Positions 48,196 through 58,622 of a DNA stretch of 64,000 bases are shown piece after piece. A program made the translations under genes and the position numbers. The notes under the pieces were generated by a model. It made no database searches. It was not told the DNA's origin and saw only the letters and a list, made by a program, of their open reading frames with translations. Origin of the DNA: Gerris lacustris (lineage: Eukaryota; Arthropoda; Insecta; Hemiptera; Gerridae); the NCBI GenBank assembly GCA_951217055.1, contig OX578284.1, positions 32,514,187 through 32,578,186 of the forward strand, read 5' to 3'. Numbering within the stretch: the first letter of the stretch is position 1; every line of letters starts with the position of its first letter.

Positions 48196-49083
48196 CGTAA
48201 AAATGGTGTGATTTTGTTATTTTTGCAGCAAATTCTATTATTATCTATTGCCTTTCGTTTCCACTTTTATCTTCATCTGGATTATCTTGCTCCAAAATTT
48301 CTTCAAATAGTAAACGTTAGGAAATTAACTTCCGGATTGATTGGCTCTCTTCTTCATTTCGAGTAAGTCTTAAAAATAATTCTACTCGAAAACAGTTTCC
48401 ATACTACCTAACCATAGATACTAAGTAGCACAGAAAATATTAAATTTAAGCGAATCTTAACAGTTATTCGAGTTTATAGGCCATAATGTTTATTTCGACT
48501 CTTCTTCCTTGAAAGTGCACAACTTAAGACGTCCTGAAAATACAAATAAAAAAATAAGTCGTAATTTAAGGACGTCTAAAAAAAAAACTTCGAAAAGTAA
48601 ATATAGTTGTACATATTTACTTTTCTTTGAAGTTTCCTAGCTAAAGTGTTAAAAACCCTCTGATAAGTTAAAAATAAGTGTTACTGCTTCATTTCATTTT
48701 TTACATAAAAGAAAGCGAGCGAGTACTGGGATAATATATATTTATAAAGTTATTCCTTCATATTTTAATGTTTTTTAAAAAAATACGTTTTATTTTGTGT
48801 TTAACATTATTTGTCCATTTTAGAAAATAATCTGTATATTTTTTTAAAAAAGTTATTTGTTTTGTCCCACGAATGCTTTTTCTTATTTCTTATTTCCTTT
48901 ATAGTAAATATTATTAACTTTTTTTTTTCAGGGTTAAATAGAGAATAAGATCAACTTGAAGAGTCAGAGCGCTGAACCTAAAGGACTTAATGAAAACTTT
49001 TATCAGTGGCATGGAGCTAAAATCTATAGAACAGGTTAACTACTAACCTATTAAGGTGACTATTAATCTATTAAGGTAACTAT
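48196..49083. other. AT-rich DNA with two hairpins
   Basis: A GACGTCC...GGACGTC pair (48531-48568) and a hairpin with arms of about 20 bp (AAACTTCGAAAAGTAAATAT / complement, 48587-48637) are present. A 3'-splice-like CAG lies at 48929-48931, but all frames downstream close quickly. Short direct copies of ATCTATTAAGGT... lie around 49042-49080. Confidence 0.4.
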
Positions 49084-49152
49084 TTATCTTTATAAAGTTT
49101 ATTAAAGCCGAGTACATCCGGCAGGCCTATCAGATTTAAACTCCTTACAAGG

Positions 49153-49400
49153 GAGCTAGCGTGGCCGAAGAGCTCTAGGCACTCGCCCAGCTTCAATGAA
49201 TCGAGGCGAATCAAGGTCGTGGGTTCGATCCCTCGCCGTGATGCTCTGATTTAAATAGCTCACTGATGACACCATACCCACTTTGGCTGTACAATGTACA
49301 GGTATGATGTGGGAAGTGGCTGGAATTCTCCACCACGGGGTTAGTAAAATGGGCCCAATGTGGCCTGGTTGCTAGGTTCGAATAAGTGGTTCGTCCTTCC
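49153..49400 (+). repeat. tRNA-like SINE, best copy of head and body
   Basis: A-box-like TAGCGTGGCCGAAGAGCTCT at 49157 and B-box GTGGGTTCGATCCC at 49220 are spaced as in a tRNA with a long variable arm (Leu/Ser-like). They are followed by the shared body: CACTGATGACACCATACCCA, GAAGTGGCTGGAATTCTCC, GGTTCGAATAAGTGGTTCG. Related copies lie at 340-835 (minus), 3600-4010 and 27690-27915. The 66-codon minus-strand ORF is incidental. Confidence 0.65.
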
Positions 49401-49420
49401 TGCCTAACCACTACTACTAA

Positions 49421-50112
49421 ACTCCCTACACACTGGCCGACACGACTGTTGGCCCCGACCGTTCATGTCGGGGCCTTGCCTACACACACCCAGACCAAAC
49501 GAGCCGACTCGACTACCAGTCCAGTTTAGCAGAAAGGCTCGTGGTGCGTGGTTCTAAAATGGCACCATATCTGTCTAAACACCAAAAACAAGGTGTGGCT
49601 CTAAGTTCTGTGATACTTATAGATAATATATTATGTAAAAAAGAAGAGAAGCGTATGGTGTAAGAAGTAGTTGCAGAATAGGAATTATTTTACCCATATG
49701 AGACTTATAAAGGAGTTGGATGCAAAGGATTGCCGTAATTTTATGAGGATGGATGAAGATTGTTTTGTGGAACTACTTGGTATGGTCTATCAGTTAATCG
49801 AAAAGCAAAGTACGGGAATGAAAGGATCTGTATCTGCCGAAGAGAGGCTTAAGGTTGTCACACTTCGTTAATTTGGCCACGGGTAGATCACTAGAAGACC
49901 TGAAGTTTGATGCTGCAATTTCACCGTAACTACTGTCAACTATACCCGAAACTAGCAAGGCTATCTTTAAACGCTACGCACACACTCCGATACCCGACAA
50001 AAAAAAGTGGTCCGGTGGTCGGATGGACCAGCTGACCCGACCGTCGGCCCCGACAGCGCTACACATGGGTTAACTATCGTACAGTCGTGTCGTACATAGT
50101 GTGTAGGGGATT
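49421..50112 (+). mobile_element. PIF/Harbinger element with transposase relic (692 bp)
   Basis: The ends ACTCCCTACACACTGGCC and CATAGTGTGTAGGGGATT are inverted. TAA flanks both ends (49418-49420, 50113-50115), matching the 3-bp TWA target of this superfamily. The related element at 57053-57466 has the same ends. The interior holds the N-terminal part of a transposase; the catalytic C-terminal half has been deleted, so it is non-autonomous. Confidence 0.85.
49580..49985 (+). pseudogene. Truncated PIF/Harbinger (HARBI1-like) transposase
   Basis: The longest frame (about 49671-49869) reads FTHMRLIKELDAKDCRNFMR, then MDEDCFVELLGMVY and SAEERLKV. After a frameshift near 49868 it continues LATGRSLEDLKFDAAIS and PETSKAIFKRY. 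Upstream, 49600-49665 carries a lysine-rich segment in another frame. This is the conserved N-terminal region of HARBI1/ALP1-type nucleases (F.RM....F..LL, ERL.VTLRFLATG.S...L, S.I..ETC.AI), recalled from family knowledge. At least two frameshifts and one stop are present, and the DDE motif region is absent. Confidence 0.8.
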
Positions 50113-50297
50113 TAAGACTGAACAGTCTGTATAAAAGCAGGCCGTCTAAGCGTCTGTATAATCATTCCGCTTGGCCTATCTATTGATATTCAGTCGCCCA
50201 GAATATACTGGCGCTCAGACAAACGGTGTTCAGGTTCAGGAGGGAGCCTAAACTAACAGGCCAGCCTACCGGTTCATGTGAAGCCGGCATAATAATT

Positions 50298-51804
50298 AAT
50301 AATTCCATATTATGAATGCCTAAAACTAAAACTGATAGAAACTATAGTCAATATTATGTCTTAATGATGATCCTTTGGTATAATCATACCAGATGATACT
50401 AAACGTCTAAAATAACTGTAAAGATACGCCTGAGTGGTGACTTAGTTCGTGGAGTTAAAGGACCCAGAACTAGAAGAATAAAAACACATTTAATAAATTA
50501 TAGATACCAACTAAATGGACATTATACGGATTTTCATTGAGGTATCAAATTCTGGTTTTGTTGGTCCCAATATGTCGATGGGTACGCCCGGTTGTAACGT
50601 TACATGTTTAATGTCGCAATTAATTTATAAGAATTGACATAATAATAACTGACCCCAGAATATTAATTGACATTATTCTTTGCTTTTGCTAGGAGGAGTC
50701 AAAAAAGCTTAGAAAAACAAGCTCAACTAAGAGCTGCAGGTACTCAAATTACGTAAGCGGAAAGAATGGAACGAAATTATGAGAAACGGCGAAAATAATT
50801 GAAACCTTTCAAGAATATTGTAAGTAAGCTTACAAATAGGTTGTGTAATAATTTAAAAAGTAAGCATCAATACTTCAAAGAATTGAAGTGCGAAATAAAA
50901 CAAAAACACTTTAAAAAGCTCTTTTTATTTTCTTTGGACTCGATTTTTTTAACGCCGAGATTAAGTAAATAAAAGATGAGATGTTTTCTTTGTCAAAGAA
51001 ACATTACTTTCTGGCGAGGAAAAGATATCATGGTAATTGACGCTAATTTAAGATTAAATATGACACAAAAGCACCTTTTTAAAACCTCTAAAGATGCATA
51101 TAATTTTTTTTTTTAAATCAATAATAATTAATTGAAGTGTGCAACTTTTTAAAAATATTCAGGACGTGTTTTAATACTTTGAGACTTGAAAGACTGAAGG
51201 CGGTTTATTAAATATTCATCTGTTCCAGTAATGTCAGAACGAATAATATTAATGTCAAGTATCTGGAACTATAGATCCGGGGGACCTCTTCGTTAAGTTG
51301 GGATTATTTCGAACTCACGAAGACGACAATAAACCTGTTTTCTTATTTGTTGTTTACATCTGGGTTTCGAATTGGGTTTTCACTTAGTACGAAGAGGCGT
51401 TTAAGTTGTGTAGGTGACTCGTTCTGTGTTAGTAAACTGTCGGTACTTCATTTCCTTTATACGAGATCAATGACATTTCTTCAACCCCCGATACTGTAAG
51501 AAATGGGACACAGGCATATTACCTTTGCAAGAGAAGAATAGACCTGCACTCAGGGGGAAAGGGTATCAAATACGAAAAACAACTTCGTCCCCTTAAACTC
51601 ATATAGCAGTAAAAAGTTGAAGTTAACTTTCTTCTTTGTATGATTTATCTCCAGTCTATGATTTTATACACCTATCTCATTCGATCGAATAATTAATTAA
51701 ACATACAATAATGATAAACAATTATCTTATTATTTTAATTGTCCGTAGTAACAAGTTTTAACTGATGAGAGAAAATAAGATATTTTTCCCATACAAGAAA
51801 TAAG
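50298..51804. other. AT-rich DNA with a decayed exon-like stretch
   Basis: 50693-50819 lies between TTTTGCTAG and ATT|GTAAGTAAG. One frame reads SQKSLEKQAQLRAAGTQIT, stop, AERMERNYEKRRK, stop, LKPFKNI. It looks like a protein relic with two stops, perhaps from a transposon or a pseudogene, of unrecognised family. No other features are visible. Confidence 0.3.
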
Positions 51805-52189
51805 GGCACTTCTTTAGATTGTTACTCCCCTTATAAAAAAACAGAGGGGAGTAATAATCTAAAGAAGGTATAAGGAATGTTCTTCTTTAAACTGTTACTC
51901 CCCTTATTAAAACAAAAGAGTGATATTCCTTAGTCCCAAAGTACATTGGACTAAACATCCCTTTGTCTTAAAGTCTTAATAGTTATCTAGTCAAAGTCAT
52001 TTATATTCTAAAAAACATAGGAACAGGGTGGCCACTAATATAGCTTGACAAAATTCCCTGACTTTTCCCTGACATTTCCCTGACCTACATCAGGTTTTCC
52101 CTGACCATCATCGATATTTACTTTACAAGATTTACCTTTAAAAAGTTAAAGATCATCAAGCTAAAATAGAATACATATACAAGTTGATA

Positions 52190-52580
52190 ATTACTTAGCC
52201 CAATGTTTTTCATATATTAGTTTTCATGTTTTCGTAGAAAAAATGAATTATTATTGAACATTTCATCAAAATAACTTCGCCTTGGCGGGGAATCGAACCC
52301 GGGCTCTCTCCGTCCATGTTTAAAGCTATTTTCTCAGGAATTAGATTTTTCCCATGAAAACGGCTTAAATTGTTAGATTTGTATTTATTAAATGGACTAC
52401 AAATTATTATTTTTTTTTTATTTATTATTTTTTTAATCTAAACTATTTCGAAAAATAATTATTTTTCACGTTTCTTCAGAGTGTTTTGGGGGGTAGCGCC
52501 CCCAAATTTCAAGCTAAAATTCATTTCTCGACTTTGCCGTGGGGTATGATTTTTCTTATGTCTAGTATTTTGTCGGGTCC
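52190..52580 (-). repeat. Family A element (minus) inside the 3.2-kb element
   Basis: GGCGGGGAATCGAACCCGGG (B-box-like, reverse), TTTTCCCATGAAAACGGC, GGGGGTAGCGCCCCCAAATT and TTTGCCGTGGGGTATG are present. It is paired head to head with the next copy, forming a large inverted repeat. Confidence 0.65.
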
Positions 52581-52669
52581 ACACCGATTTTTCCTGTTCA
52601 ACGCTAAAAAGTATAAACTAATCGTAGCCTTTCCTTATTATCCTAGAAAGTAACAATTCACGTATTTTT

Positions 52670-53255
52670 ACTTTCTCAAAAGAAAGTAAAAGAGAAAGTA
52701 TTATGATGCCGCAAAAATTCGATTTTGATTATATTTTTTTTTGAGGACCCCTGAGTCCAAAAAAGTGGTTTTTAAAAAATGTCTGTCTGTCTGTGCTGGG
52801 CCGATTTTGACTAAATTTGGCATAACATGTTTAGAAAAATCATACCCCGAGGCGAAATCGAGAAATGAATTTTAGCTCTAAATTTGGGGGCGCTACCCCC
52901 CAAAAACTCTGAAAAAACGTGAAAAAAATTATTTCTTGAAAACGGTTCCTACGATTTTTATTAAATTTTAAAACGTAATTTTTTTATTTAAAATGTAGTC
53001 CATTTAAATACGAATCTAACGATATAAGCCGTTTTCCTAGGAAAAATCTAGTTCTTGAGAAAAAGCTTAAAACGCGGACGGAGAGAGCCTGGGTTCGATT
53101 CCCTGCCCAGGAGAAGTTATTTTTATGATAAATTTTGATGAATTGTTCAATAATAATTAAATGCACATACGAAAACTATTAAATGTAAAAAAAACTGGGC
53201 TAAGTAATTATGAACTCGTTTATAAGAAAGTTCGTCTGAGTTGTCTCAGACAGAT
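52670..53255 (+). repeat. Family A element (plus), fullest copy
   Basis: The copy begins ACTTTCTC, then ATGATGCCGCAAAAATTCG, GTCTGTCTGTCTGTG, CATACCCCGAGGCGAAATCG, GGGGGCGCTACCCCC, TCTAACGATATAAGCCG, GGTTCGATTCCCTGCCCAGG (B-box-like), and it ends TATAAGAAAGTTCGTCTGAG. This serves as the reference copy for the other A fragments. Confidence 0.65.
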
Positions 53256-54720
53256 TTTTAGGGTTTCAAGGTCGCCCTAGAAACCCTTATGCTTTTGGTA
53301 GTCCGTCCGTCGCATCTTGGAGTATATCTCCCGACCTACTGAAGCTGTAGACTTGAAATTTGGTATACAAGTTTAACTTTTTTGCCCAAAAACAGAAAAA
53401 CTATTGCGGACTTAAACACTCCAAATTTCTACGATCTGCGATCAATTGCGAGTAGATCGCAATATTTTATATTTTTTGTAATTTTCAAGTTGGGTATCAT
53501 TTCAAAGGTATTAAAATGTAGATTAGAAATATATATCGCGTTTCCAAAATGGCGGCCATTATACCCCCCAAATAATTAAGAGAAACCCAAAATGTACCTC
53601 CCCTGCACTACCCCATTAGGACAGGTCCTAAAAAAGGGCAAAAACACATAAATATATATCTCTGTGGTCCAATGAAATTTCCGGGAGTTGGTCTAAAAAA
53701 GTCCAGTCATGCACCATGACTTAATGAGCGAATTTTCAAAGAAATCTGCGTATTATTGGGTTATGATAATATAGGAAAATTTTGGTTTAGAATTTGAATG
53801 GGGAAAAAAATAGGTACATAGGGGTACGGGGTACAAAAGTCAAAATAGTATTTACCCTTCAAGATGAATGTCATTGGAAAGCTCTTTAAGAGTACAGTAA
53901 TTGTTGTTATTTACACTTTTATCATATTTTCACATAAAAGGGGGGTAAAATGGAAAAAACACGTTTTTTGACCCTATATGGTCAAAATTTGACCCCTAAA
54001 TGGACTCCAAAAATTCTGGCCAACGAACTCATCCTTTCTTTTGATATTATTGACATTTTAAAATTTGTTTGAAATTTTTAAGTACATCCTAAGGGGAGAT
54101 ATCGTCTGGAGTGACACATATATACATATATACATACATACATAAAAAAAAGTGTTAAATTTTAGGAATCGATTCAGAATGGTCTAAAACGGATTTCCAT
54201 GGAAAAATTTTTCAAAAATTCGCATTACAAAAATTTTGAAGCCATTGCAATAGCGTAATTTTCTTTGAAAATTCGCTAAAAGTGAAATTTTAGGGGGCTG
54301 TAACTCGGGAGCCAAAATTTTTGTCATTTGAAAATTCGAAGTTGGGTATCATTTTAAAGGTATTGAAATTTCGTTCACAAAAATTTATCGTGTTTCCAAA
54401 ATGGAAGCTATTTTACCCCCCCCCCCCCCCCAAAAAAAAATTAAAACATTACGCAAAAAAATGTCCCCCCGCTACCCCATTAGGACAGGAGCTAAAAATA
54501 AGGCAAAAATACAAAAATATGCATCTCTGTAGTCCAATGATATTTCCGGGAGTTGATATAAAAAGTAAAATTTTAGGGGGCCGTAACTCGGGAGCCCCAA
54601 CATTTTTTCATATGAAAATTCGAAGTTGGGTATCATTTTAAAGGTATTGAAATTTGGCTCTCAAAAATATATCGTTTTTCAAAATGGCGGCCATTTTACC
54701 CCTAAAATAACTAAATTAGT
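53256..54720 (+). repeat. Three spaced copies of a roughly 130-bp module
   Basis: The module GAAGTTGGGTATCATTTTAA...AAGGTATT.AAAT...TTTCCAAAATGG..GC.ATT.TACCCC occurs at about 53480-53575, 54325-54425 and 54615-54710. Companion phrases GTCCAATGA.ATTTCCGGGAG (53668, 54532) and GTAACTCGGGAGCC (54300, 54585) also repeat. The block opens with an AGGGTTTCAAGG...GAAACCCT hairpin (53260-53290). A C-run followed by an A-run lies at 54416-54440. Confidence 0.7.
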
Positions 54721-55309
54721 GCATACTACCGAAGATAGTAATGGATAATATGCTTTCCTCGTTTCTTAAAAGTGAATTTTTATACATATTATTTATGAAT
54801 GTTTCGATGAAGGATAATTTAGGTGAAAGAAAAGCGACATATTATATTATTTTGTTAATAAAAAAAAAAAAAAATAATAATAATGTACTTATGAATTCTT
54901 ATGACCGAAGAAACCCTTTTAGTAACTTGCTGGTAAGTACTTGACGGGATTTTTTTGATATAATTTTTAAGTATAGAGGTCGTTAATCCTTCTGCATTTG
55001 TTCCAAATACAGCATTTATTATTTTTATTAGAAATTTCGAGAAAGTTAAGGTTTCTGTGCTTTAAAATTATGAAATAAGGATTTTAATTGCCGGTAGATT
55101 TTCCCTGACCTATGACAAATTTCCCTGACTTTTCCCTGACTATTCCCTGTCGGCCGAAATTCCCTGACTTTTCCCGGTATTCCCGGTTTTCCCGGTCTGT
55201 GGCCACCCTGTAGGAAGTAACAATCTAAAGAAGTACCGAAATAAGAATATAAAAGAGACCTTGATATAGCTTCATAAATTGCTTCCCTTAAAAATAATAA
55301 AAAATATCA

Positions 55310-55610
55310 GTGGCGCAAAATCCCGTGGAGAGCTTAGATGGAGGGCCCGTGGAGGGCTTATCCAACCATATACATGAAATAGACGTCACGTGGTTAGCGT
55401 TAGATCATCTGATGTAGAAACTACATTATTGGTATTCGTAACTACATGGACACCACTTTACATAAGTATCCACCCGCTTCTATCGTGATCTTGGGTGAAC
55501 ACCGAGCTTGGAGCCCTTGCCAGAATCGGGAATCTAACCTAACCCGTAACATCCAGTTCCCAAAGTACAGACGACAGGAATGAGCTATATCAAATCGTCT
55601 TTCTGTCAGT
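55310..55610 (-). repeat. Third tRNA-like SINE type (minus strand)
   Basis: The minus strand contains TTTGGGAACTGGATGTTACG and GGTTAGGTTAGATTCCCG, a degenerate B box, followed by a less AT-rich body. A related head lies at 58690-58715 (plus-strand CGTAACCTCCAGTTCCCAAA). No ORF was found. Confidence 0.35.
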
Positions 55611-56429
55611 GCACATTAATTTTCTCCCGGACATTTTATATTTTTATATAAGGCGTTTTTACGTTGGAAAGGGTAATCAATAGTTCATGTAAACTTTTTC
55701 GAATGCCTAATGTTGAATACAGTACAGTAAAATAAAATTGGCTTCAAATTACATTTATAAACTTAATATGCCGAAGAAATTCTGTCCTCAAAATGTGTTA
55801 TAAAAACTTAAAACTAGTATGTGCAATAATCAAACAGCAAACGATACAACCAAAACCTTTAAAAAAGGCATTTGCAAAATAAATCAATGAACAATATGTG
55901 AGGCAAATGGATTATATTGAATCCCTTATTCTGTGTGTTTATTTGAAGATTGTTTACAATATATTTTAAAGCAAGTTAAGGGAATTTCTTAAGGTTAATT
56001 AGAAAACTGAATTTAACAGCAATCCATTATTATTAAAGGGGAAGGTCTAAAACGGACGATTTATTTGTATAGTTTTGAACATACAATTTCCTCAAACATT
56101 AGCACGGTAACTAACATCGCAAGCGTTCAGCAAAAATAAAAAATAAAAACTATATAATTACATGATTCCAGGATAAAGTTACTTAATCTAAAACGTTTAA
56201 TAAATAATTATATTTAATCCGAAAGGGAATACCAGCTAACAATAATTTGTAAATTTCTGTAATTTCAATTGCAAGATGCATTTTTGTAGAACATGCTATT
56301 TATAATATGTTACCAGGAGGAAATTCTATGAAGTAATATTACGTCAAGAAAATAAGTGGTATATGGAAATAAGTTTACTAAGTTAATTTCACTGCAAAAA
56401 TAATCCCCGGTTTATAACTAATTAGTCCT
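55611..56429. other. AT-rich DNA, nothing recognised
   Basis: No ORF or repeat was assigned. Confidence 0.3.
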
Positions 56430-56660
56430 AGAGATAGCGTGCATACAAGTGACTAACTAACAACAAGCTAGAATTTTGTGTATAAGTTAATTTTTTGGTG
56501 TCCTCCAAGAATATAATATGGTCGATAATGTTCGTCAGCGGGGCATAGCTTTCCTTTAACCCTGTCCATTATGACGGACAAGGTGATTTTCACGATTCTC
56601 AATACAAAATTAGTCAGTAGCTCAAAAATCAGTTTGATGTTAGTTTGACACTTAATATAT
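56430..56660 (+). repeat. Single arm related to the 25-kb foldback
   Basis: AGAGATAGCGTGCA, AACAAGCTAGAATTTTGTGT, AGAATATAATATGGTCGA, GGTGATTTTCACGATTCTCA and GTTAGTTTGACACTTAATAT align with 24991-25253 and the loop. The opposite arm is absent. Confidence 0.65.
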
Positions 56661-56826
56661 TATATATATGACTATCTAACCTATACGCATGCACAACCTA
56701 TATATCTAACAAATTATAGCAAAGCATCAATTACAGACGCTTATAAATCACTAAAAACTTTGTTGATATGGAAATATGTTAAATATACAAACTCGAATAA
56801 AACTACCTCACACACACAATAAAACT

Positions 56827-56859
<33 letters not shown>

Positions 56860-56924
56860 AATGTGTTTAAAAGGTGGTTGTTTTTATACTGTTTTCGATA
56901 TTCTGAATCAATCTATTTTCATCA
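56661..56924. other. AT-rich DNA with poly(T)
   Basis: A T-run lies at about 56837-56859. Nothing else was recognised. Confidence 0.3.
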
Positions 56925-57500
56925 TCCCGCGAACTATTTTTCCCCCGGGAAAACGACATATAGGTAGTTAGAATGTTTGTTCAAAATCATCGGAACTCTT
57001 TTCAAAAGATATTTTTCTATATTTTTATTTTTGTTTTTCGTTATTTAACTAATACCCCTACACACTGGCCGACACGACTGCCCGACACGACCGTTAGCAC
57101 CGACCGTCCTTGTCGGGGCCTTGCCTACACACACCCCAACCGAACGAGCCGACCAAATGAGCCGACTCGACTACTAGTCCAGTTTAGCAGCAATACTCGT
57201 GGTGCGTAGTTCTAAATGTAACACCAAACGGAAATGAAGGTGAGGTGAAGGTGCAAGTTGGCCTTTTGGACCCAACAACGCTACACACACACCGACCCGA
57301 CAAAATAAAGTGGTGGAGAGGTCGGATGGTCCAGCCAACCCGACCGGCCGACCGTCGGCCCCGACAGAATTCATGCCCCGACAGCGCTACTCACCGGCCA
57401 ACTGTCGGGCCCGACGGTTGTATCCCCGACCGTCGGGCCCGACAGTTGCCCAGTGTGTAGGGGCTTTAAGTTGAATTTTCGCGCCATAACAATTTTATTT
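56925..57500 (-). repeat. Family A copy (minus) split by a Harbinger MITE
   Basis: GAACTATTTTTCCCCCGGGA and ATCATCGGAACTCTTTTCAA lie on the left; GAATTTTCGCGCCATAACAA lies on the right at 57473. In the 47.85-48.2 kb copy these are parts of one element. Confidence 0.5.
57053..57466. mobile_element. PIF/Harbinger MITE (414 bp), deletion derivative
   Basis: The ends TACCCCTACACACTGGCCGA and GCCCAGTGTGTAGGGGCTT are inverted, with TAA on both flanks. The outer 130-150 bp at each side match the element at 49421-50112 (GTCCAGTTTAGCAG, GGTGCG.GGTTCTAAA, GTCGGCCCCGACAG). All transposase sequence is gone. It has repeated GTCGGG.CCGAC blocks. The three ORFs here (56973, 57174 minus, 57245) read across TIR sequence and are not genes. 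Confidence 0.8.
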
Positions 57501-58249
57501 CTCTATACGTATACAAATGAGATAGTAAAATCTGTCTAACAAAATTTTCGTATGTACAATATATACATAGAGATATACTGGATTTATTTAATCAAAAGAG
57601 TACAATTTTAGGAAAATCCATGTAACAAGCTCAAAGCTCAAACAATGTAACAAGTTTCAAAGATCTAAACTTCGAAACTGCAGTAAGTATGCCGTCTTGA
57701 AAGGAATTTTAATTAATACAAATAGTTCTTTTTAAAAAAAGAGTAAAAGTGTTCTATAGTTTTATAGTAGGAACTAGTTTATTATTGTTTTTAAAGCTAT
57801 AAATGTTACAAAATCAGCTGACAGGGTAAAAAAAGGTCACAATCCTTTTATCTGTTAAAGCGGACATACCATACCACATAGCGAAACAAAAAGATTACAA
57901 GAATATTATCATATTTAAAATACACACAAAATATCTTGTTTTCAAATGGATTTACTACTAACACATATCTATAAGACATGATTTTTTTCGAAGACATTTG
58001 CTTATCACTAAGAAATATATATTGTTTTGATGTTTACGGCCCCTGAAGAAGGTTTTACCGAAACGTCGGTATTGTAACAGTGACGATTTTTGTGACCGAA
58101 ACCTAAGATTAGTTTGTTTTTGTTTATATATTTACGGTCGAGAGCATTGACATTATTATATTATTTACTGAAATAATTTCCATAATAATATGGTCAATAT
58201 TCATGGTATATTACCTATTATTTGGTACCTACCAGATGTTAAAAGAAAA
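57501..58249. other. AT-rich DNA with a CTGAAGA hairpin
   Basis: At 58033-58062 the sequence CCCTGAAGAAGGTTTTACCG is followed by AAACGTCGG, a compact hairpin (GGT/ACC) between CTGAAGA and GAAAC, as also seen in the SINE tails. The remainder is AT-rich. Confidence 0.4.
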
Positions 58250-58622
58250 TGTGCATTTCAACTGAGGCTTTTAACTATTTGTTATTAAATCCAAGATGGC
58301 GGTTATAATTCAATACTGCGGCCATTTGTTGAAGTGAAAGTACCTTTAATTTTCTTCATTAGCTACCATAAGTCTATGTACCGAATTTCAGATCTCTGGT
58401 GTGAGGACCTTGAAGCTGAGATAATAGAATGTTAATAAATCCAAGATAGCGACTATAATTCAACATGGTGGCCATATATCGAAATCAAAATGGCCGAACT
58501 TCTTTATTTATGGGACACTCTATCTATGTACAAAATTCCAAATCCCTATGTCAATGGAAAGTAGGAGAATTAGTGATCAATTCAGTCAGTCACTGTCACT
58601 CTTAGTTTTATATATTATAGAT
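58250..58622 (+). repeat. Family N repeat with an internal duplication
   Basis: Two direct copies about 150 bp apart share AAATCCAAGAT.GCG, ATAATTCAA and TCTATGTAC..AATT. The repeat ends AGTTTTATATATTATAGATT. Similar 'CAAGATGGCGGC' blocks occur at 23.9-24.1 kb and 45 kb. Confidence 0.5.

Larger units (their letters stand above)
49084..50297. repeat. Possible outer element enclosing a SINE and a Harbinger
   Basis: GCCGAGTACATCCGGCAGGC...AAACTCC at the left and GGAGCC...GGCCAGCCTACCGG...GAAGCCGGC at the right are roughly inverted to each other. This may be a TIR element or simply repeat fragments. The homology is gapped, so the call is tentative. Confidence 0.25.
52024..55210. mobile_element. 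3187-bp TIR element with TAGGAA duplication
   Basis: The TIRs are CAGGGTGGCCAC at 52024 and GTGGCCACCCTG at 55199-55210. The target duplication TAGGAA (52018-52023 and 55211-55216) is confirmed by the uninterrupted family F sequence. Both ends carry subterminal TTCCCTGACTTTTCCCTGAC arrays in opposite orientation. The cargo is repeats, not genes: two family A copies in inverted orientation (52190-52580 and 52670-53255) and a 130-bp module in three copies. No transposase was seen. The 6-bp duplication is unusual, and the superfamily is unassigned. Confidence 0.8.
51805..55237. mobile_element. Family F MITE, copy 3, split by a 3.2-kb insertion
   Basis: The outer ends GGCACTTCTTTAGATTG and CAATCTAAAGAAGTACC are flanked by a perfect 8-bp duplication GAAATAAG (51797-51804 and 55238-55245). 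Removing 52024-55216 leaves a sequence collinear with the reverse of the copy at 59390-59613. An 8-bp duplication suggests the hAT or a similar superfamily. Confidence 0.85.

Noticed and set aside
48932..49025. Coding exon after a strong TTTTTTTTTCAG
   Set aside because: All three frames reach stops within a few codons.
57174..57460. Proline/arginine-rich ORFs on both strands
   Set aside because: They read through the G+C-rich repeated ends of the Harbinger MITE.
58033..58062. Hammerhead ribozyme
   Set aside because: The core strings CTGAAGA and GAAA are present, but an extra base separates CTGAAGA from stem II and no stems I or III were found. It is kept only as a hairpin module.
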